From Methanobacteriota archaeon (GTDB lineage Archaea > Thermoplasmatota > Thermoplasmata > RBG-16-68-12), in the NCBI GenBank assembly GCA_005879065.1, contig VBLU01000005.1, forward strand, positions 1 through 43,248: 43,248 bases of DNA. The letters run 5' to 3'. Shown piece by piece: positions 8,313-16,461 of this stretch (positions within the stretch are counted from its first letter, which is position 1; each line of letters opens with the position of its first letter). The notes under the pieces were generated by a model, which did no database searches, was not told where the DNA came from, and saw only the letters and a list, made by a program, of their open reading frames with translations. Both the position numbers and the translations under genes were made by a program.

Positions 8313-9398
8313 TCACACGCTCGCGCGGACGGCCTTCAGGAGCCAATCGATAGACTCCGGGTCCGCTTGGGTGCCCATCGTCCCGACCCGGATCGTCTTC
8401 CCGCGCAGCGGACCGAGTCCGCCCGAGATGTAGATATCATGCTCGTCCTTTAGGCGCCTCACGAGACGGGCCGGGTCGACCCCGGGAGGAGGGGTGAAGC
8501 AGCCCACCGTGTTCGAGAGGATCGCGGACGGCCCGACAGGCTTGAATCCGAGCTCGGCCAGGCCGGCCCGCAATCGAGCCGCGACCTTCGCATGTCGAGC
8601 GAAGCGCGCCTCGAGGCCTTCCTCCCGCAGGAGCTTGAGCGCCCGGTGGAAAGCATAGAACAGGTTCGAGGAAATCGTGGTCGGGGTCGGATGCCAGTCG
8701 CCCCACTCCCGCTCGTACCGGTCCCAGGTGTACAGGTTCAGGTACCATCCTTCCACGGATTTCGGGTCCGTCGATTCCCAAAGCGACCGCGATACGGCGA
8801 CGGGGGCGATGCCCGCGGGGGCGGCGATGCACTTCTGGGACGCCGAGAACCCGGCATCGATCCCGAGCTTCGCGAACGGAAGCGGGAGCCCGCCGAGGGA
8901 AGAGACAGCGTCCACGATCACGAACGCGTCAGCGGCATGGGCGGCCTCGACGATCGGGTCGAGGGAGTTCGTCACCCCGGTCGAGGTCTCGTTGTGGACT
9001 ACGACGACGGCCTTCGCGGGCGTCTTCAACGCCGTCCGTAGGGCCGCGAGATCCGGGGCGGACCCCCACGCCGATGAGACGAGGTCCGCTTTTACCCGAT
9101 GCGTGAGCAGGACCTCGTGCGTCCGGTCGCCGAAGAAACCGTTCGACACGACGACGATTCGGTCGCCCGGTCGGAGGAACGTGTATCCGATCGCCTCCAG
9201 GGCGGCATGACCAGGTCCCGCGATCGGGAACACGTGCGCATCTGGGGCGGACCAGATGTACCGCATCATCTCCCCCGTTTCGGAGTGGGCCTTCACCCAG
9301 GCGTCGCCGTAGTGCGGTGCCGCGGGCTTCGCAAGTTCCTCGCGCACTTGCCGAGGAAGAGGGACGGGCCCGGGAATGAGAAGTAGACCCGGCTCCAT
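8313..9398 (-). CDS. Class V aminotransferase (alanine-glyoxylate/serine-pyruvate type)
   Basis: A 361-residue PLP enzyme of the alanine-glyoxylate/serine-pyruvate/phosphoserine-like branch of class V aminotransferases. The N-terminal Pro-Gly-Pro-Val-Pro-Leu-Pro is typical. The PLP-binding Lys is Lys189 in Ser-Gln-Lys-Cys, preceded by Asp163-Ala-Val-Ser-Ser, which contacts the pyridine nitrogen. Gly-Pro-Gly-His-Ala-Ala-Leu-Glu near residue 61 forms the phosphate/substrate loop. It probably links glyoxylate, Ala, Ser or Gly; the exact donor cannot be assigned. ATG at 9398. It follows radA on the same strand with a 66-base gap and may be transcribed separately. Confidence 0.88.
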   Translation of the reverse strand: MEPGLLLIPGPVPLPRQVREELAKPAAPHYGDAWVKAHSETGEMMRYIWSAPDAHVFPIAGPGHAALEAIGYTFLRPGDRIVVVSNGFFGDRTHEVLLTHRVKADLVSSAWGSAPDLAALRTALKTPAKAVVVVHNETSTGVTNSLDPIVEAAHAADAFVIVDAVSSLGGLPLPFAKLGIDAGFSASQKCIAAPAGIAPVAVSRSLWESTDPKSVEGWYLNLYTWDRYEREWGDWHPTPTTISSNLFYAFHRALKLLREEGLEARFARHAKVAARLRAGLAELGFKPVGPSAILSNTVGCFTPPPGVDPARLVRRLKDEHDIYISGGLGPLRGKTIRVGTMGTQADPESIDWLLKAVRASV

Positions 9399-9464
9399 GG
9401 AACCCCGTCCTTCAATGGATTCGACGATACTTCAAGCTGCCCCGACACGAATTGACACGCGACC

Positions 9465-10451
9465 TCAGTCGCGGATCCCGTCCTCGGAGACGCTGAAGAC
9501 GGCCTCGGCCTCCGGCAGGCTCGGCGAGTCAATCAGGCGCGCGATCCGCTTCCCGCCTTTCGATTTGCGCAGATAGACGCGGAAGGTCGCGCTGTGCCCG
9601 ACAATGTGCCCGCCGACCGGGCGCGTCGGGTCCCCGAAGAACGCGTCCGGCTTCGCGTGGACCTGATTCGTCACGTACACGACGGCGTTATGGATGTCCC
9701 CGAAACGCATGAGCTCGTGAATGTGCTTATTCAGCAGCTGCTGCCGTTCCGCAAGGACCCCGCGACCGATGAATTCGGCCCGAAAGTGGGCGGTCAGGGA
9801 GTCGATCACGATCAGCCGAATCGGGAAGTCCTGGGTCAGCTCTTGCGCCTTCTCGACGAGCAGCATCTGGTGGTGGCTGTTGAACGCCCGGGCGACGTGG
9901 ATGCGTTTCAGGATGGCGTCCGCATCGAGATCCAGCGCGTCCGCCATGTGACGAATCCGCTCGGGTCGGAAGGTCTGTTCTGTGTCGATCCAGACCGTGT
10001 CCCCGTTCATCCCGCCGTCGTCCTCCGGGCGGGTCACGTTCACCGCAAGCTGATGCCCGATTTGGGACTTCCCCGATCCAAATTCGCCGTACATTTCGGT
10101 GATCGCTTGAGTTTCCAGGCCGCCCCCGAGGAGTTCGTCCAGAGCTTTCGAACAGGTCGTGAGCTTCGCGACGGACTTCCGACGTTCCAAGATCACGTCG
10201 CCGGTCTCGAAGCCCCCGATGTCGACGGCTTCGCGGGCCGCAATGATGATCTTCTGGGCCACGTTCGTGCCGATCTCGGCGGCGTCCGCAACCATCGTGG
10301 GGGAGGCGACGGCCAGCCCCATGAGGTCCGTGAACCCGGCCTCTTTCAGCTTCTCCGCAGTCGCGGGTCCGACGCCGGACAGCTCTTCAATCGACTTGAT
10401 GGCCTTGACTGCTACTGCCACCTTGTCACCTTTCTTCTCATCCCTGGCCAT
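9465..10451 (-). CDS. radA: DNA repair and recombination protein RadA
   Basis: A 328-residue archaeal RecA/Rad51-type recombinase that forms filaments on single-stranded DNA and carries out strand exchange. The N-terminal domain has a helix-hairpin-helix (Leu-Ser-Gly-Val-Gly-Pro-Ala-Thr, near residue 24). The ATPase core has Walker A Gly-Glu-Phe-Gly-Ser-Gly-Lys-Ser near 121-128 and Walker B Leu-Ile-Val-Ile-Asp-Ser. The L2 region Asn-Gln-Val-His-Ala-Lys and the C-terminal Gly-Gly-His-Ile-Val-Gly-His are also present. No intein interrupts it. Start ATG 10451. It lies 85 bases downstream of an AlkZ-like gene on the same strand. Confidence 0.97.
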   Translation of the reverse strand: MARDEKKGDKVAVAVKAIKSIEELSGVGPATAEKLKEAGFTDLMGLAVASPTMVADAAEIGTNVAQKIIIAAREAVDIGGFETGDVILERRKSVAKLTTCSKALDELLGGGLETQAITEMYGEFGSGKSQIGHQLAVNVTRPEDDGGMNGDTVWIDTEQTFRPERIRHMADALDLDADAILKRIHVARAFNSHHQMLLVEKAQELTQDFPIRLIVIDSLTAHFRAEFIGRGVLAERQQLLNKHIHELMRFGDIHNAVVYVTNQVHAKPDAFFGDPTRPVGGHIVGHSATFRVYLRKSKGGKRIARLIDSPSLPEAEAVFSVSEDGIRD

Positions 10452-10536
10452 AGTTAAGGCGGTAACACAGGGGGGTGGGTGAAACTATCGCTTTTCACGC
10501 GCACGCGATGGAGAAATATCGCTCGATTTCGGGCCG

Positions 10537-11697
10537 TTAGTGGAGCCGAGTCGTCACGTCGGGAGCCTCGAGAAAACGCCCCAGGTCGTTGGCTTCCTCC
10601 TTCGCCTTCGCTCGCGTTTCCTTGCTGAACGGAGTGAACATCTTGACATCCACGCCGAGCTTCCCCCGGCCGCGCTGATACGACCACGTCCCGGTGACAC
10701 GACCGTCCAGCAAGACGACCGGAGCAAGCCAGCCCTGATCCTTGTACACCTGCTTGTAGCGGGATCGGTCCACAAGGTGGTCTCTACGACGATGGCCTTG
10801 CAAGAACGGGTCGAAGCTCGGAAGGAGCCGCACGGCCCCGCGATCGGTCGCTGCCTTTTCCAGGTCCCGGAGGTCCTTCTTCAAGAGGTATGCGTGCCGG
10901 TCTCCCTGATCCACCTCGACAAGCTCCTCGCGGAGCCGGTCCAAGATGACCCGAAGTCGTCGAACGTACACGCCGGACCAAGCCCAGAGATCGGCGACAT
11001 CGGCCGGGCCGAAGGCGCTCAGGTGATGCCGGACCAACGCGTCCTCGGCCTTGTCTTCCGTCGGCATCGACGGCGGCTCGCGAAGCCAATCATCCACGCG
11101 CGTGAACGTGATCTGTTGTCCCTGGCTCGGACCGAAGCACACGAGGCCCCGAATCACGGCCGGCCGGACAAGCTGCCACGCGGTGTTGGACCCCTCCGTC
11201 TTGTGTCCCCACCCTCCGTCCATCCAGTCTTTCGTCTTCGTCCCAAGCCTCTTCGCCAAATAGCCCACGAGCTGGGCCCGGGTCAGCGGGCCGCCCTTGA
11301 GGGCGTCGAGGATCATCGCCGTGGTCTCGTCCTCCTTCAAACCCGATCGCTGGATCCACTTCTGCTCGCGCGGCAGCCTCGTCGGCATGAGACCGCGGAG
11401 GTACAGGAGGAGTTCGTTCGAGGCTAGCAAGTGCAGCGCCCCCCGCATGGACCACGTTTTGACGATCGTCCGCTTCTGTTCAAGGGCCCGCTCGACGTCG
11501 TCGACGGTCAGATCCCGGAGGCGAGACCACAGGGCGATCCGCGCCATGGCGGTGACCTGGGCCTGGACCCCGCACACGTCGCGGACGACGTTCGGGAGGT
11601 GGCTGCTCGGGACTCGGACGTCGAGGTGGTGCCGGTGCAAACGGAACGCGGCAATCTGGGCTTCGGTGAAGGATGCCCTATCCGTTCGGTCGGTCAC
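10537..11697 (-). CDS. Winged-helix (HTH_42) protein, AlkZ/YcaQ-like putative DNA glycosylase
   Basis: A 386-residue member of the HTH_42 winged-helix family, which includes the AlkZ and YcaQ (AlkX) glycosylases that remove bulky adducts and interstrand crosslinks. Gly-Val-Gln45-Ala-Gln47 matches the QxQ catalytic motif of AlkZ-type enzymes (QxD in YcaQ). Other family landmarks: Trp-Ser-Met-Arg-Gly-Ala-Leu-His near residue 82, a Phe-Gly-Pro-Ala segment near 230, Leu-Leu-Pro-Ser-Phe-Asp-Pro-Phe-Leu near 295, and a final Asp-Gly-Arg-Val-Thr-Gly-Thr-Trp strand. Start is GTG 11697. Upstream of radA on the same strand, which fits a DNA-repair role. Glycosylase activity is inferred, not shown. Confidence 0.82.
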   Translation of the reverse strand: MTDRTDRASFTEAQIAAFRLHRHHLDVRVPSSHLPNVVRDVCGVQAQVTAMARIALWSRLRDLTVDDVERALEQKRTIVKTWSMRGALHLLASNELLLYLRGLMPTRLPREQKWIQRSGLKEDETTAMILDALKGGPLTRAQLVGYLAKRLGTKTKDWMDGGWGHKTEGSNTAWQLVRPAVIRGLVCFGPSQGQQITFTRVDDWLREPPSMPTEDKAEDALVRHHLSAFGPADVADLWAWSGVYVRRLRVILDRLREELVEVDQGDRHAYLLKKDLRDLEKAATDRGAVRLLPSFDPFLQGHRRRDHLVDRSRYKQVYKDQGWLAPVVLLDGRVTGTWSYQRGRGKLGVDVKMFTPFSKETRAKAKEEANDLGRFLEAPDVTTRLH

Positions 11698-11826
11698 GTT
11701 CCTCGAACGCGAGAATTGTGCTCACGGTCCTAAGGGTTTGGGATTCGCCGCGTCCGATGCCCGAGAGACGAACGCGCTCGCAACTTGTTCCGACCGGGTA
11801 CGAAACCCCTTTTCCCTCGGGCTGCG

Positions 11827-12600
11827 ATGCTCCGCACGGTGCCGGGCCGCCTCTCGTTCGACCGCGTTGCGACGATTTACGACGAGACGAGGAGCCTCGC
11901 GCCGCGGGCGATGGCCCGGTTGCTCGCGGTCCTCGTGGACGAGCTCCACCGCAAGCGGGTCCTCGAGATTGGCGTCGGGACGGGCCGGTACGCCGTTCCG
12001 CTCCAGAAGAGCGGGATCCGCGTGGTCGGGGTCGACATCTCGCGACTCATGGTCGAATTTGGCCTCGCGAAAGGCCTTCGAGACGTCGTCTTCGCGGAAG
12101 GCGCGCACCTTCCATTCGGCCCACGCTCCTTCGACGTCGCCACGACGAACCACGTGCTTCACCTGGTCCCAAACTGGCGCGAGGTGTTCGCGGAAATCGC
12201 GCGCGTCACGCGGGAGACGTACTTCACCGTGATCGAGCGATCGCAGCGGGTCGATTCGATCCAGCGCGACTACGACGACCTCCTGCGCGAAGCAGGCTAC
12301 GAGTATCATCATCCGGGGATCCACGAACGCGATCTTCCCAGCCTCGTGAAACCGGATATGGTGATTCCGGTGGGTCCGTTCCATGAGACGGTGCCCGCCG
12401 ACACCATCCTGAAGGAGTTTGCGGGTCGTGCGTACTCGGGTCAGTGGGACGTCCCGGAGCCGATTCATCGGGAAGCGATGACGCGCCTCCGGCAGCAATG
12501 GGGAGGCAAGGACTATTCCCGATCCTACGCCCTCGAGGTGACGTTCTGGCGAATCGACCGGATCCCGGAACTCGCGAAGGCGACCGTTCAGAGGTCGTGA
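11827..12600 (+). CDS. Class I SAM-dependent methyltransferase
   Basis: A 257-residue methyltransferase with a Rossmann fold. Motif I is Val-Leu-Glu-Ile-Gly-Val-Gly-Thr-Gly-Arg, followed by Val-Val-Gly-Val-Asp-Ile-Ser (SAM ribose contact), and a Phe-Asp-Val-Ala-Thr-Thr motif IV equivalent. The UbiE/Methyltransf_11 style and the N-terminal Phe-Asp-Arg-Val-Ala-Thr-Ile-Tyr-Asp suggest a small-molecule or lipid substrate; none can be named. The frame opens with a TTG at 11785, but the ATG at 11827 fits the family start better. Divergent from the HTH_42 gene. Its last 13 bases overlap the convergent dphB. Confidence 0.82.
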   Translation: MLRTVPGRLSFDRVATIYDETRSLAPRAMARLLAVLVDELHRKRVLEIGVGTGRYAVPLQKSGIRVVGVDISRLMVEFGLAKGLRDVVFAEGAHLPFGPRSFDVATTNHVLHLVPNWREVFAEIARVTRETYFTVIERSQRVDSIQRDYDDLLREAGYEYHHPGIHERDLPSLVKPDMVIPVGPFHETVPADTILKEFAGRAYSGQWDVPEPIHREAMTRLRQQWGGKDYSRSYALEVTFWRIDRIPELAKATVQRS

Positions 12601-13367
12601 GGCGCCCCGGCGAAGGCAATCAGCGCCTCCTTCTCGAGGAAATGCAGGCGCCCCGGGATCACGATGCAGTGCAACGGCGGTCCCAAGTCTCGATCCGAAA
12701 GCATGCCCATGGGCCCGCCGGTGGCGCGGACCTCCGGCGAGCCGACCCGGCTCAGGACGCAGGCCAGCGTCTCCGGGCCGAAGTCGGACGTGCCCATCTT
12801 CACCGCCATCCGCAGGAGGAGCGCGAGCGCGTCCTGAGGGGTCAGGAACGAACCACCCTCCCGCAGATCCAGCAACACGAGCGAGTGGAGGCCGGCCCGA
12901 CGGTTCTCGAGGATCGCCTCAAGCGGACTCGTCGGGCCGAATCCTGCGGCCGGAAAAGGAACCGTCGTGGTCCTTCCGAACTTGTACACCTGGAGCCCGA
13001 GGGCACCCGCAGCCGCGGTGAGGATCGAAACTCCGTGAACGATTCGGGTCGGAATCTTCGCTGCAGCGGCCCGCAGACGGAGATCCACATGGGTCGTCGC
13101 GGCCATCGGATCACCGACGACGAGGAACGCGACCTTCTGTTTCGCAGCCGCCTCCAGAATCGTCCGACCGTCCTCCACGTCGTTCCTCGAGAGCACTCGA
13201 ATTTTCTTCCCGACGAGCTGCTCTACGGAAGCGACCGTGGCGCCCGCCAAGCCCGACGTGTAGAGCTCCGCGAAGACGACGTCGGCCGAGCGCGCTTCAT
13301 CGAGGCCGCGCAGCGTGATGCCTTTCTCGTCGTGGAGGCCCAGGCCGATGAACACCAGTTCACCCAT
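12588..13367 (-). CDS. dphB: Diphthine synthase
   Basis: A 259-residue SAM-dependent methyltransferase of the tetrapyrrole-methylase fold. It trimethylates the precursor of diphthamide on the conserved His of elongation factor 2. Landmarks: Leu-Val-Phe-Ile-Gly-Leu-Gly-Leu at the N-terminus, Ala-Asp-Val-Val-Phe-Ala-Glu-Leu-Tyr-Thr-Ser, Val-Val-Gly-Asp-Pro-Met-Ala-Ala-Thr-Thr-His, and His-Gly-Val-Ser-Ile. Length fits archaeal DphB. ATG at 13367. Divergent from trm5 and overlapping the upstream methyltransferase tail-to-tail by 13 bases. Confidence 0.95.
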   Translation of the reverse strand: MGELVFIGLGLHDEKGITLRGLDEARSADVVFAELYTSGLAGATVASVEQLVGKKIRVLSRNDVEDGRTILEAAAKQKVAFLVVGDPMAATTHVDLRLRAAAAKIPTRIVHGVSILTAAAGALGLQVYKFGRTTTVPFPAAGFGPTSPLEAILENRRAGLHSLVLLDLREGGSFLTPQDALALLLRMAVKMGTSDFGPETLACVLSRVGSPEVRATGGPMGMLSDRDLGPPLHCIVIPGRLHFLEKEALIAFAGAPHDL

Positions 13368-13461
13368 GGCGGCGGTGGGAGCCGCATGAGAGGCTTAGAC
13401 CCTTCCCTCGGACTCCACGAGCCTCGAAAACCCTTTAGCACCCGCGCTTATCGCAGCTCCC

Positions 13462-14472
13462 ATGCGAGCTTGGGCGGTCGTCGTTCCGCGCGAACGCGCG
13501 GAGGAAGTTCGGCGGACCCTCCTCGAACGCGGCGTGCTGCTGAAACAAGTTCGGATCGCCCACGAGGACGACTCGATTCTCCTCCCGACCCGAGAACACG
13601 TGGACCTCGGCTTTCCCACGAAGGAAGGAGAGTTCGAGGAAGGATTCGTGGCCGTCCGGAGTTACAAGGATGTCATTGAGGTCCCGGCCTCGGCCCGCCG
13701 GCTGTTGCCGAGCTCCTTTGACGTCGTCGGCGACATCGCGATAATCAAGATTCCGGAGGAATTGCGGGCGCGCCGGATGGCCATCGGCGACGCCATCCGG
13801 AGGTGGAATCCGAAAATCGGTGTGGTCCTCGAGGATCGCGGTGTGAAGGGGGAGCACCGGATCCGGGAGATCGACGTCATCGCGGGAGAGCCGCGGACCA
13901 CCACCGTTCACACGGAGCACGGCCTGCACTATCGCGTGGACCTGTCGCGCGCCTATTTCAGTCCCCGACTCGCGTCGGAGCGAAAACGGATCGCGGATCT
14001 GATCGAAGCCGGCGAAACGGTCGCGGACCCCTTCGCGGGGGTCGGGCCGTACTCGATCCTCATCGCGAAGCGGCGCCGACCGAGCGAGGTTCACGCTTCG
14101 GATGCGAATCCAAGGGCGGTACGATTTCTTCGAGAGAACGTCGCAGCGAATCGGGCGGACCGTGTCACGGTACGTCAAGGGGACGCGCACGCCATCCTCA
14201 GGCAGGTCGCCCCCGTGGACCGGGTCATCTTGGATCTTCCTCATTCCGCGATGGACTACCTCGGAGCCGCGTTCCGGGCCCTCGGGGCTCGCGGCACCGT
14301 CCACGTCTACGGCATCCTCGAGGCAGCCGAGGAAGGCGAGGCCCGCGATCGGATCCAATCCGCCGCTCGAACCGCGGGGTTCCGGATGAAAGGCCTCTCG
14401 CAGCACCATGTGCGTGCCTACTCGCCGACGAAATATCAGACGGCGTTCGATGTTACCGTCGTTCGAGGGTGA
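13462..14472 (+). CDS. trm5: tRNA (guanine(37)-N1)-methyltransferase Trm5
   Basis: A 336-residue Trm5, the archaeal/eukaryotic enzyme making m1G37 next to the anticodon to prevent frameshifting. It has the N-terminal D1 domain, a D2 domain starting around Asp-Val-Val-Gly-Asp-Ile-Ala-Ile near residue 88, and the catalytic Rossmann domain. That domain carries Asp-Leu-Ser-Arg-Ala-Tyr-Phe-Ser-Pro-Arg-Leu, motif I Val-Ala-Asp-Pro-Phe-Ala-Gly-Val-Gly-Pro, and motif IV Asp-Leu-Pro-His-Ser. ATG at 13462; CTTTAG/CTTATC promoter-like elements lie just upstream. The 3' end overlaps the convergent dcd-like gene by 20 bases. Confidence 0.94.
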   Translation: MRAWAVVVPRERAEEVRRTLLERGVLLKQVRIAHEDDSILLPTREHVDLGFPTKEGEFEEGFVAVRSYKDVIEVPASARRLLPSSFDVVGDIAIIKIPEELRARRMAIGDAIRRWNPKIGVVLEDRGVKGEHRIREIDVIAGEPRTTTVHTEHGLHYRVDLSRAYFSPRLASERKRIADLIEAGETVADPFAGVGPYSILIAKRRRPSEVHASDANPRAVRFLRENVAANRADRVTVRQGDAHAILRQVAPVDRVILDLPHSAMDYLGAAFRALGARGTVHVYGILEAAEEGEARDRIQSAARTAGFRMKGLSQHHVRAYSPTKYQTAFDVTVVRG

Positions 14473-14929
14473 CGCCCCTCTGGCCCTGATAGGTCCCGGA
14501 TCGCCGCGCATATGTCTCCGACGCGGGCGAATCCAGCGTCAGGAAGACGACTTGGGCGAAGCGTTCGCCGATCGGCAGATCGAGGGCGTCAGAAGAGGCG
14601 TTGAACGCGCCGAACGTGAGGGTCCCGGAGAAGCCGGCATCGATCATGCCGAACGAGGCGATGATGCCTCGCCGCGCCCAGGTGGTCCGAAGCCAGATTT
14701 GGCCCGCGACATGACGCCCGAGACGAATCGTCTCGCGGGTGCTCACCGCGAACCGGGTCGCGGGCGGAATCCGATTCTGTGGCGCGCCCTTCTTCGCGGC
14801 CGGGATGACCACCTGATCGATGGAGACGTCGTATCCGTTCGGTGTCAGATTGCTCGGATCGAAGGGATCGATCTCGATTTCGCCCTTTCCGAGATATTGC
14901 AACACGTCGGCATCGGAAAGCAGGCCCAC
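14453..14929 (-). CDS. dCTP deaminase/dUTPase-fold protein lacking the usual catalytic Glu
   Basis: A 158-residue protein of the trimeric Dcd/Dut family, which supplies dUMP and keeps dUTP low. Family features: an Asp-Pro-Phe-Asp segment at 21-24, the Arg81-Thr-Thr-Trp-Ala-Arg86 nucleotide-binding stretch, Gly-Met-Ile-Asp97-Ala-Gly-Phe-Ser-Gly, and the C-terminal Tyr-Gln-Gly-Gln-Arg-Gly-Val-Thr-Leu. In dCTP deaminases a Glu follows the Gly-[WF]-x-Gly loop by four residues; here that position is Gly107. It may therefore be a dUTPase only, or inactive. Start is GTG 14929. Overlaps trm5 by 20 bases at the 3' end. Confidence 0.78.
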   Translation of the reverse strand: MGLLSDADVLQYLGKGEIEIDPFDPSNLTPNGYDVSIDQVVIPAAKKGAPQNRIPPATRFAVSTRETIRLGRHVAGQIWLRTTWARRGIIASFGMIDAGFSGTLTFGAFNASSDALDLPIGERFAQVVFLTLDSPASETYARRSGTYQGQRGVTLERR

Positions 14930-15258
14930 GTCGCGTGGTAAGGAGTGGCGCGGATTAATTCTTCCTTCGGGAATCAGGAATGAAACGCTGGCCCGAGACT
15001 ATTTGAACGGGGCGCCCCCAAGAAGGGTCGTCAAGAAACGATAGGAGAAAATCCAATGTGCGCCCTGCTACGAGACCGGAAGCCCGTCGAAGAGAGCGGT
15101 GATCATGCCGACCCGAAACCGCGAAGGTTCGGTTGGAACTCGGAACGTTCCCAAGTCGGCCCGCAGGTCGTCGGGTTTCCGATCTGGCGTGCTTGGCTCC
15201 TTCGTTGATGGGACCGCACGCCCCGAATTCCCCCCGTCGAAGCAGGTCCGTTCCGAAG
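14930..15258. other. Non-coding stretch between dcd-like and acyl-CoA dehydrogenase genes
   Basis: About 330 bases with no convincing gene. Short open frames here have no start context or recognisable family. The composition is similar to flanking coding DNA. A CTATTTGAAC element at about 14998-15007 resembles a TATA region but has no gene behind it. I checked for tRNA and C/D-box RNA motifs: the GTTGATGG near 15205 is an imperfect C-box and no paired D-box is clear. The segment may hold an unrecognised small RNA or a decayed gene. Confidence 0.4.
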
Positions 15259-15300
15259 GTTTAAGGGATTTGTCCAGTTAGACCGCGGGAGGCACTCCCG
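15259..15300 (+). promoter_or_regulatory. Promoter with 15-bp inverted repeat at the predicted start site of the acyl-CoA dehydrogenase gene
   Basis: TATA-like TTTAAG at 15260-15265 predicts initiation near 15286-15290. A perfect inverted repeat, CGGGAG-GCA-CTCCCG, occupies 15286-15300 and ends at the base before the ATG. It could be a repressor operator at the start site. In RNA it would be a hairpin sequestering the GGGAGG ribosome-binding sequence. Confidence 0.55.
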
Positions 15301-16461
15301 ATGGACTTTCGGCTCACAGACGAGCAGAAGCTCATTCAGGAGACGGCCCGCAAGTTCGTCGACGCAGAGCTCGTCCCACACGTGCGGCAGTGGGAGGAGA
15401 AAGGCGAGATCCCGCGGTCCTTCTACGCGAAGATGGCCGACTTAGGCTTCCTCGGGGCTCCCGTCCCGGAGAAGTACGGTGGCGCGGGCATGGACTACGT
15501 CGCCTTCATGCTCCTGGTGGAGGAACTGAGCCGGGGCTCGTCGTCCGTCCGCACTACGGTCTCCGTGCAAACGTCCCTGTCCGAGACCTCCCTCCTGTGG
15601 TTCGCCTCCGAGGAACAGAAAAAGAAATGGCTCGTTCCGCTCGCGAAAGGGACGAAGTTCGGGGCATGGGCTCTCACGGAGCCGCAGGCGGGAAGTGACG
15701 CCGGGAGTCTGCAGACGACCGCGCGCCTCGACGGCAACGAATGGGTCCTCGACGGCCAGAAGCGATTCATCTCGAACGGGAGCATCGCGGATCTCGTCCA
15801 GGTCTACGCCCGGGAGCCGGGGACGAGCCGGCACGAGGGGATTTCCTTATTCATGGTGCCGAAGGACGCACCCGGGTTCAAGGTCACCCACGTCGAGACG
15901 ACGACGAAACTCGGATTGCGGGCGAGTCCGACAGCCGACCTGGCCTTCGAGCACTGCCGGATCCCAAAGGAGAACCTGATCGGGAAACGGGGCGACGGCT
16001 GGGCCCAGGCCATGAAGACGCTGAATAGCGGCCGCATCGGGATTGCCGCCGGGGCCGTCGGCGTCGCCCGCGCGGCGTTGGAGGCCGCCGTGAAGTACGT
16101 GAAGGAACGGAAGGCCTTCGGCCGGCCAATCGGAGACTTCCAGCTTGTCCGCGAGATGATCGCGCAGTCCGCCCTGGAGGTCGACGCGGCACGACTCCTC
16201 ACGCTGCGGGCGGCCCACATGCGGGACCTCGGCCTCGACAACACGCTCGAGGTGTCCATGGCGAAACTGTTCGGCGCGCAGATGGCCCAGCGAGTGACGG
16301 ACTGGGCCGTCCAAGTCCATGGCGGATACGGATTCAGCGGGGACTTCGACGTCGAGCGGTACTACCGCGATGCCCGGATCCTCGGCCTGTACGAGGGAAC
16401 GAACGAGATCCAGAAGCTGATCATCGCGGACCACACCCTCGGACCGACGACGAAGACATGA
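15301..16461 (+). CDS. Acyl-CoA dehydrogenase
   Basis: A 386-residue FAD-dependent acyl-CoA dehydrogenase that introduces the alpha-beta double bond during beta-oxidation or branched-chain amino acid breakdown. Seen: N-terminal Asp-Phe-Arg-Leu-Thr-Asp-Glu-Gln, the flavin-contacting Ala-Leu-Thr-Glu-Pro-Gln-Ala-Gly-Ser-Asp motif, Lys-Arg-Phe-Ile-Ser-Asn-Gly, and Gln-Val-His-Gly-Gly-Tyr-Gly. The catalytic base is Glu365 in Tyr-Glu-Gly-Thr-Asn-Glu-Ile-Gln. Length and motifs fit short-/medium-chain enzymes; chain length is not assignable. Overlaps the downstream HIT gene by 4 bases (ATGA). A thiolase lies at 32.8-34.0 kb. Confidence 0.95.
   Translation: MDFRLTDEQKLIQETARKFVDAELVPHVRQWEEKGEIPRSFYAKMADLGFLGAPVPEKYGGAGMDYVAFMLLVEELSRGSSSVRTTVSVQTSLSETSLLWFASEEQKKKWLVPLAKGTKFGAWALTEPQAGSDAGSLQTTARLDGNEWVLDGQKRFISNGSIADLVQVYAREPGTSRHEGISLFMVPKDAPGFKVTHVETTTKLGLRASPTADLAFEHCRIPKENLIGKRGDGWAQAMKTLNSGRIGIAAGAVGVARAALEAAVKYVKERKAFGRPIGDFQLVREMIAQSALEVDAARLLTLRAAHMRDLGLDNTLEVSMAKLFGAQMAQRVTDWAVQVHGGYGFSGDFDVERYYRDARILGLYEGTNEIQKLIIADHTLGPTTKT

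Noticed and set aside
15103..15281. Short open frames on both strands before the acyl-CoA dehydrogenase gene
   Set aside because: No recognisable family and no ribosome-binding or promoter context; the minus-strand frame runs antisense into the dehydrogenase.
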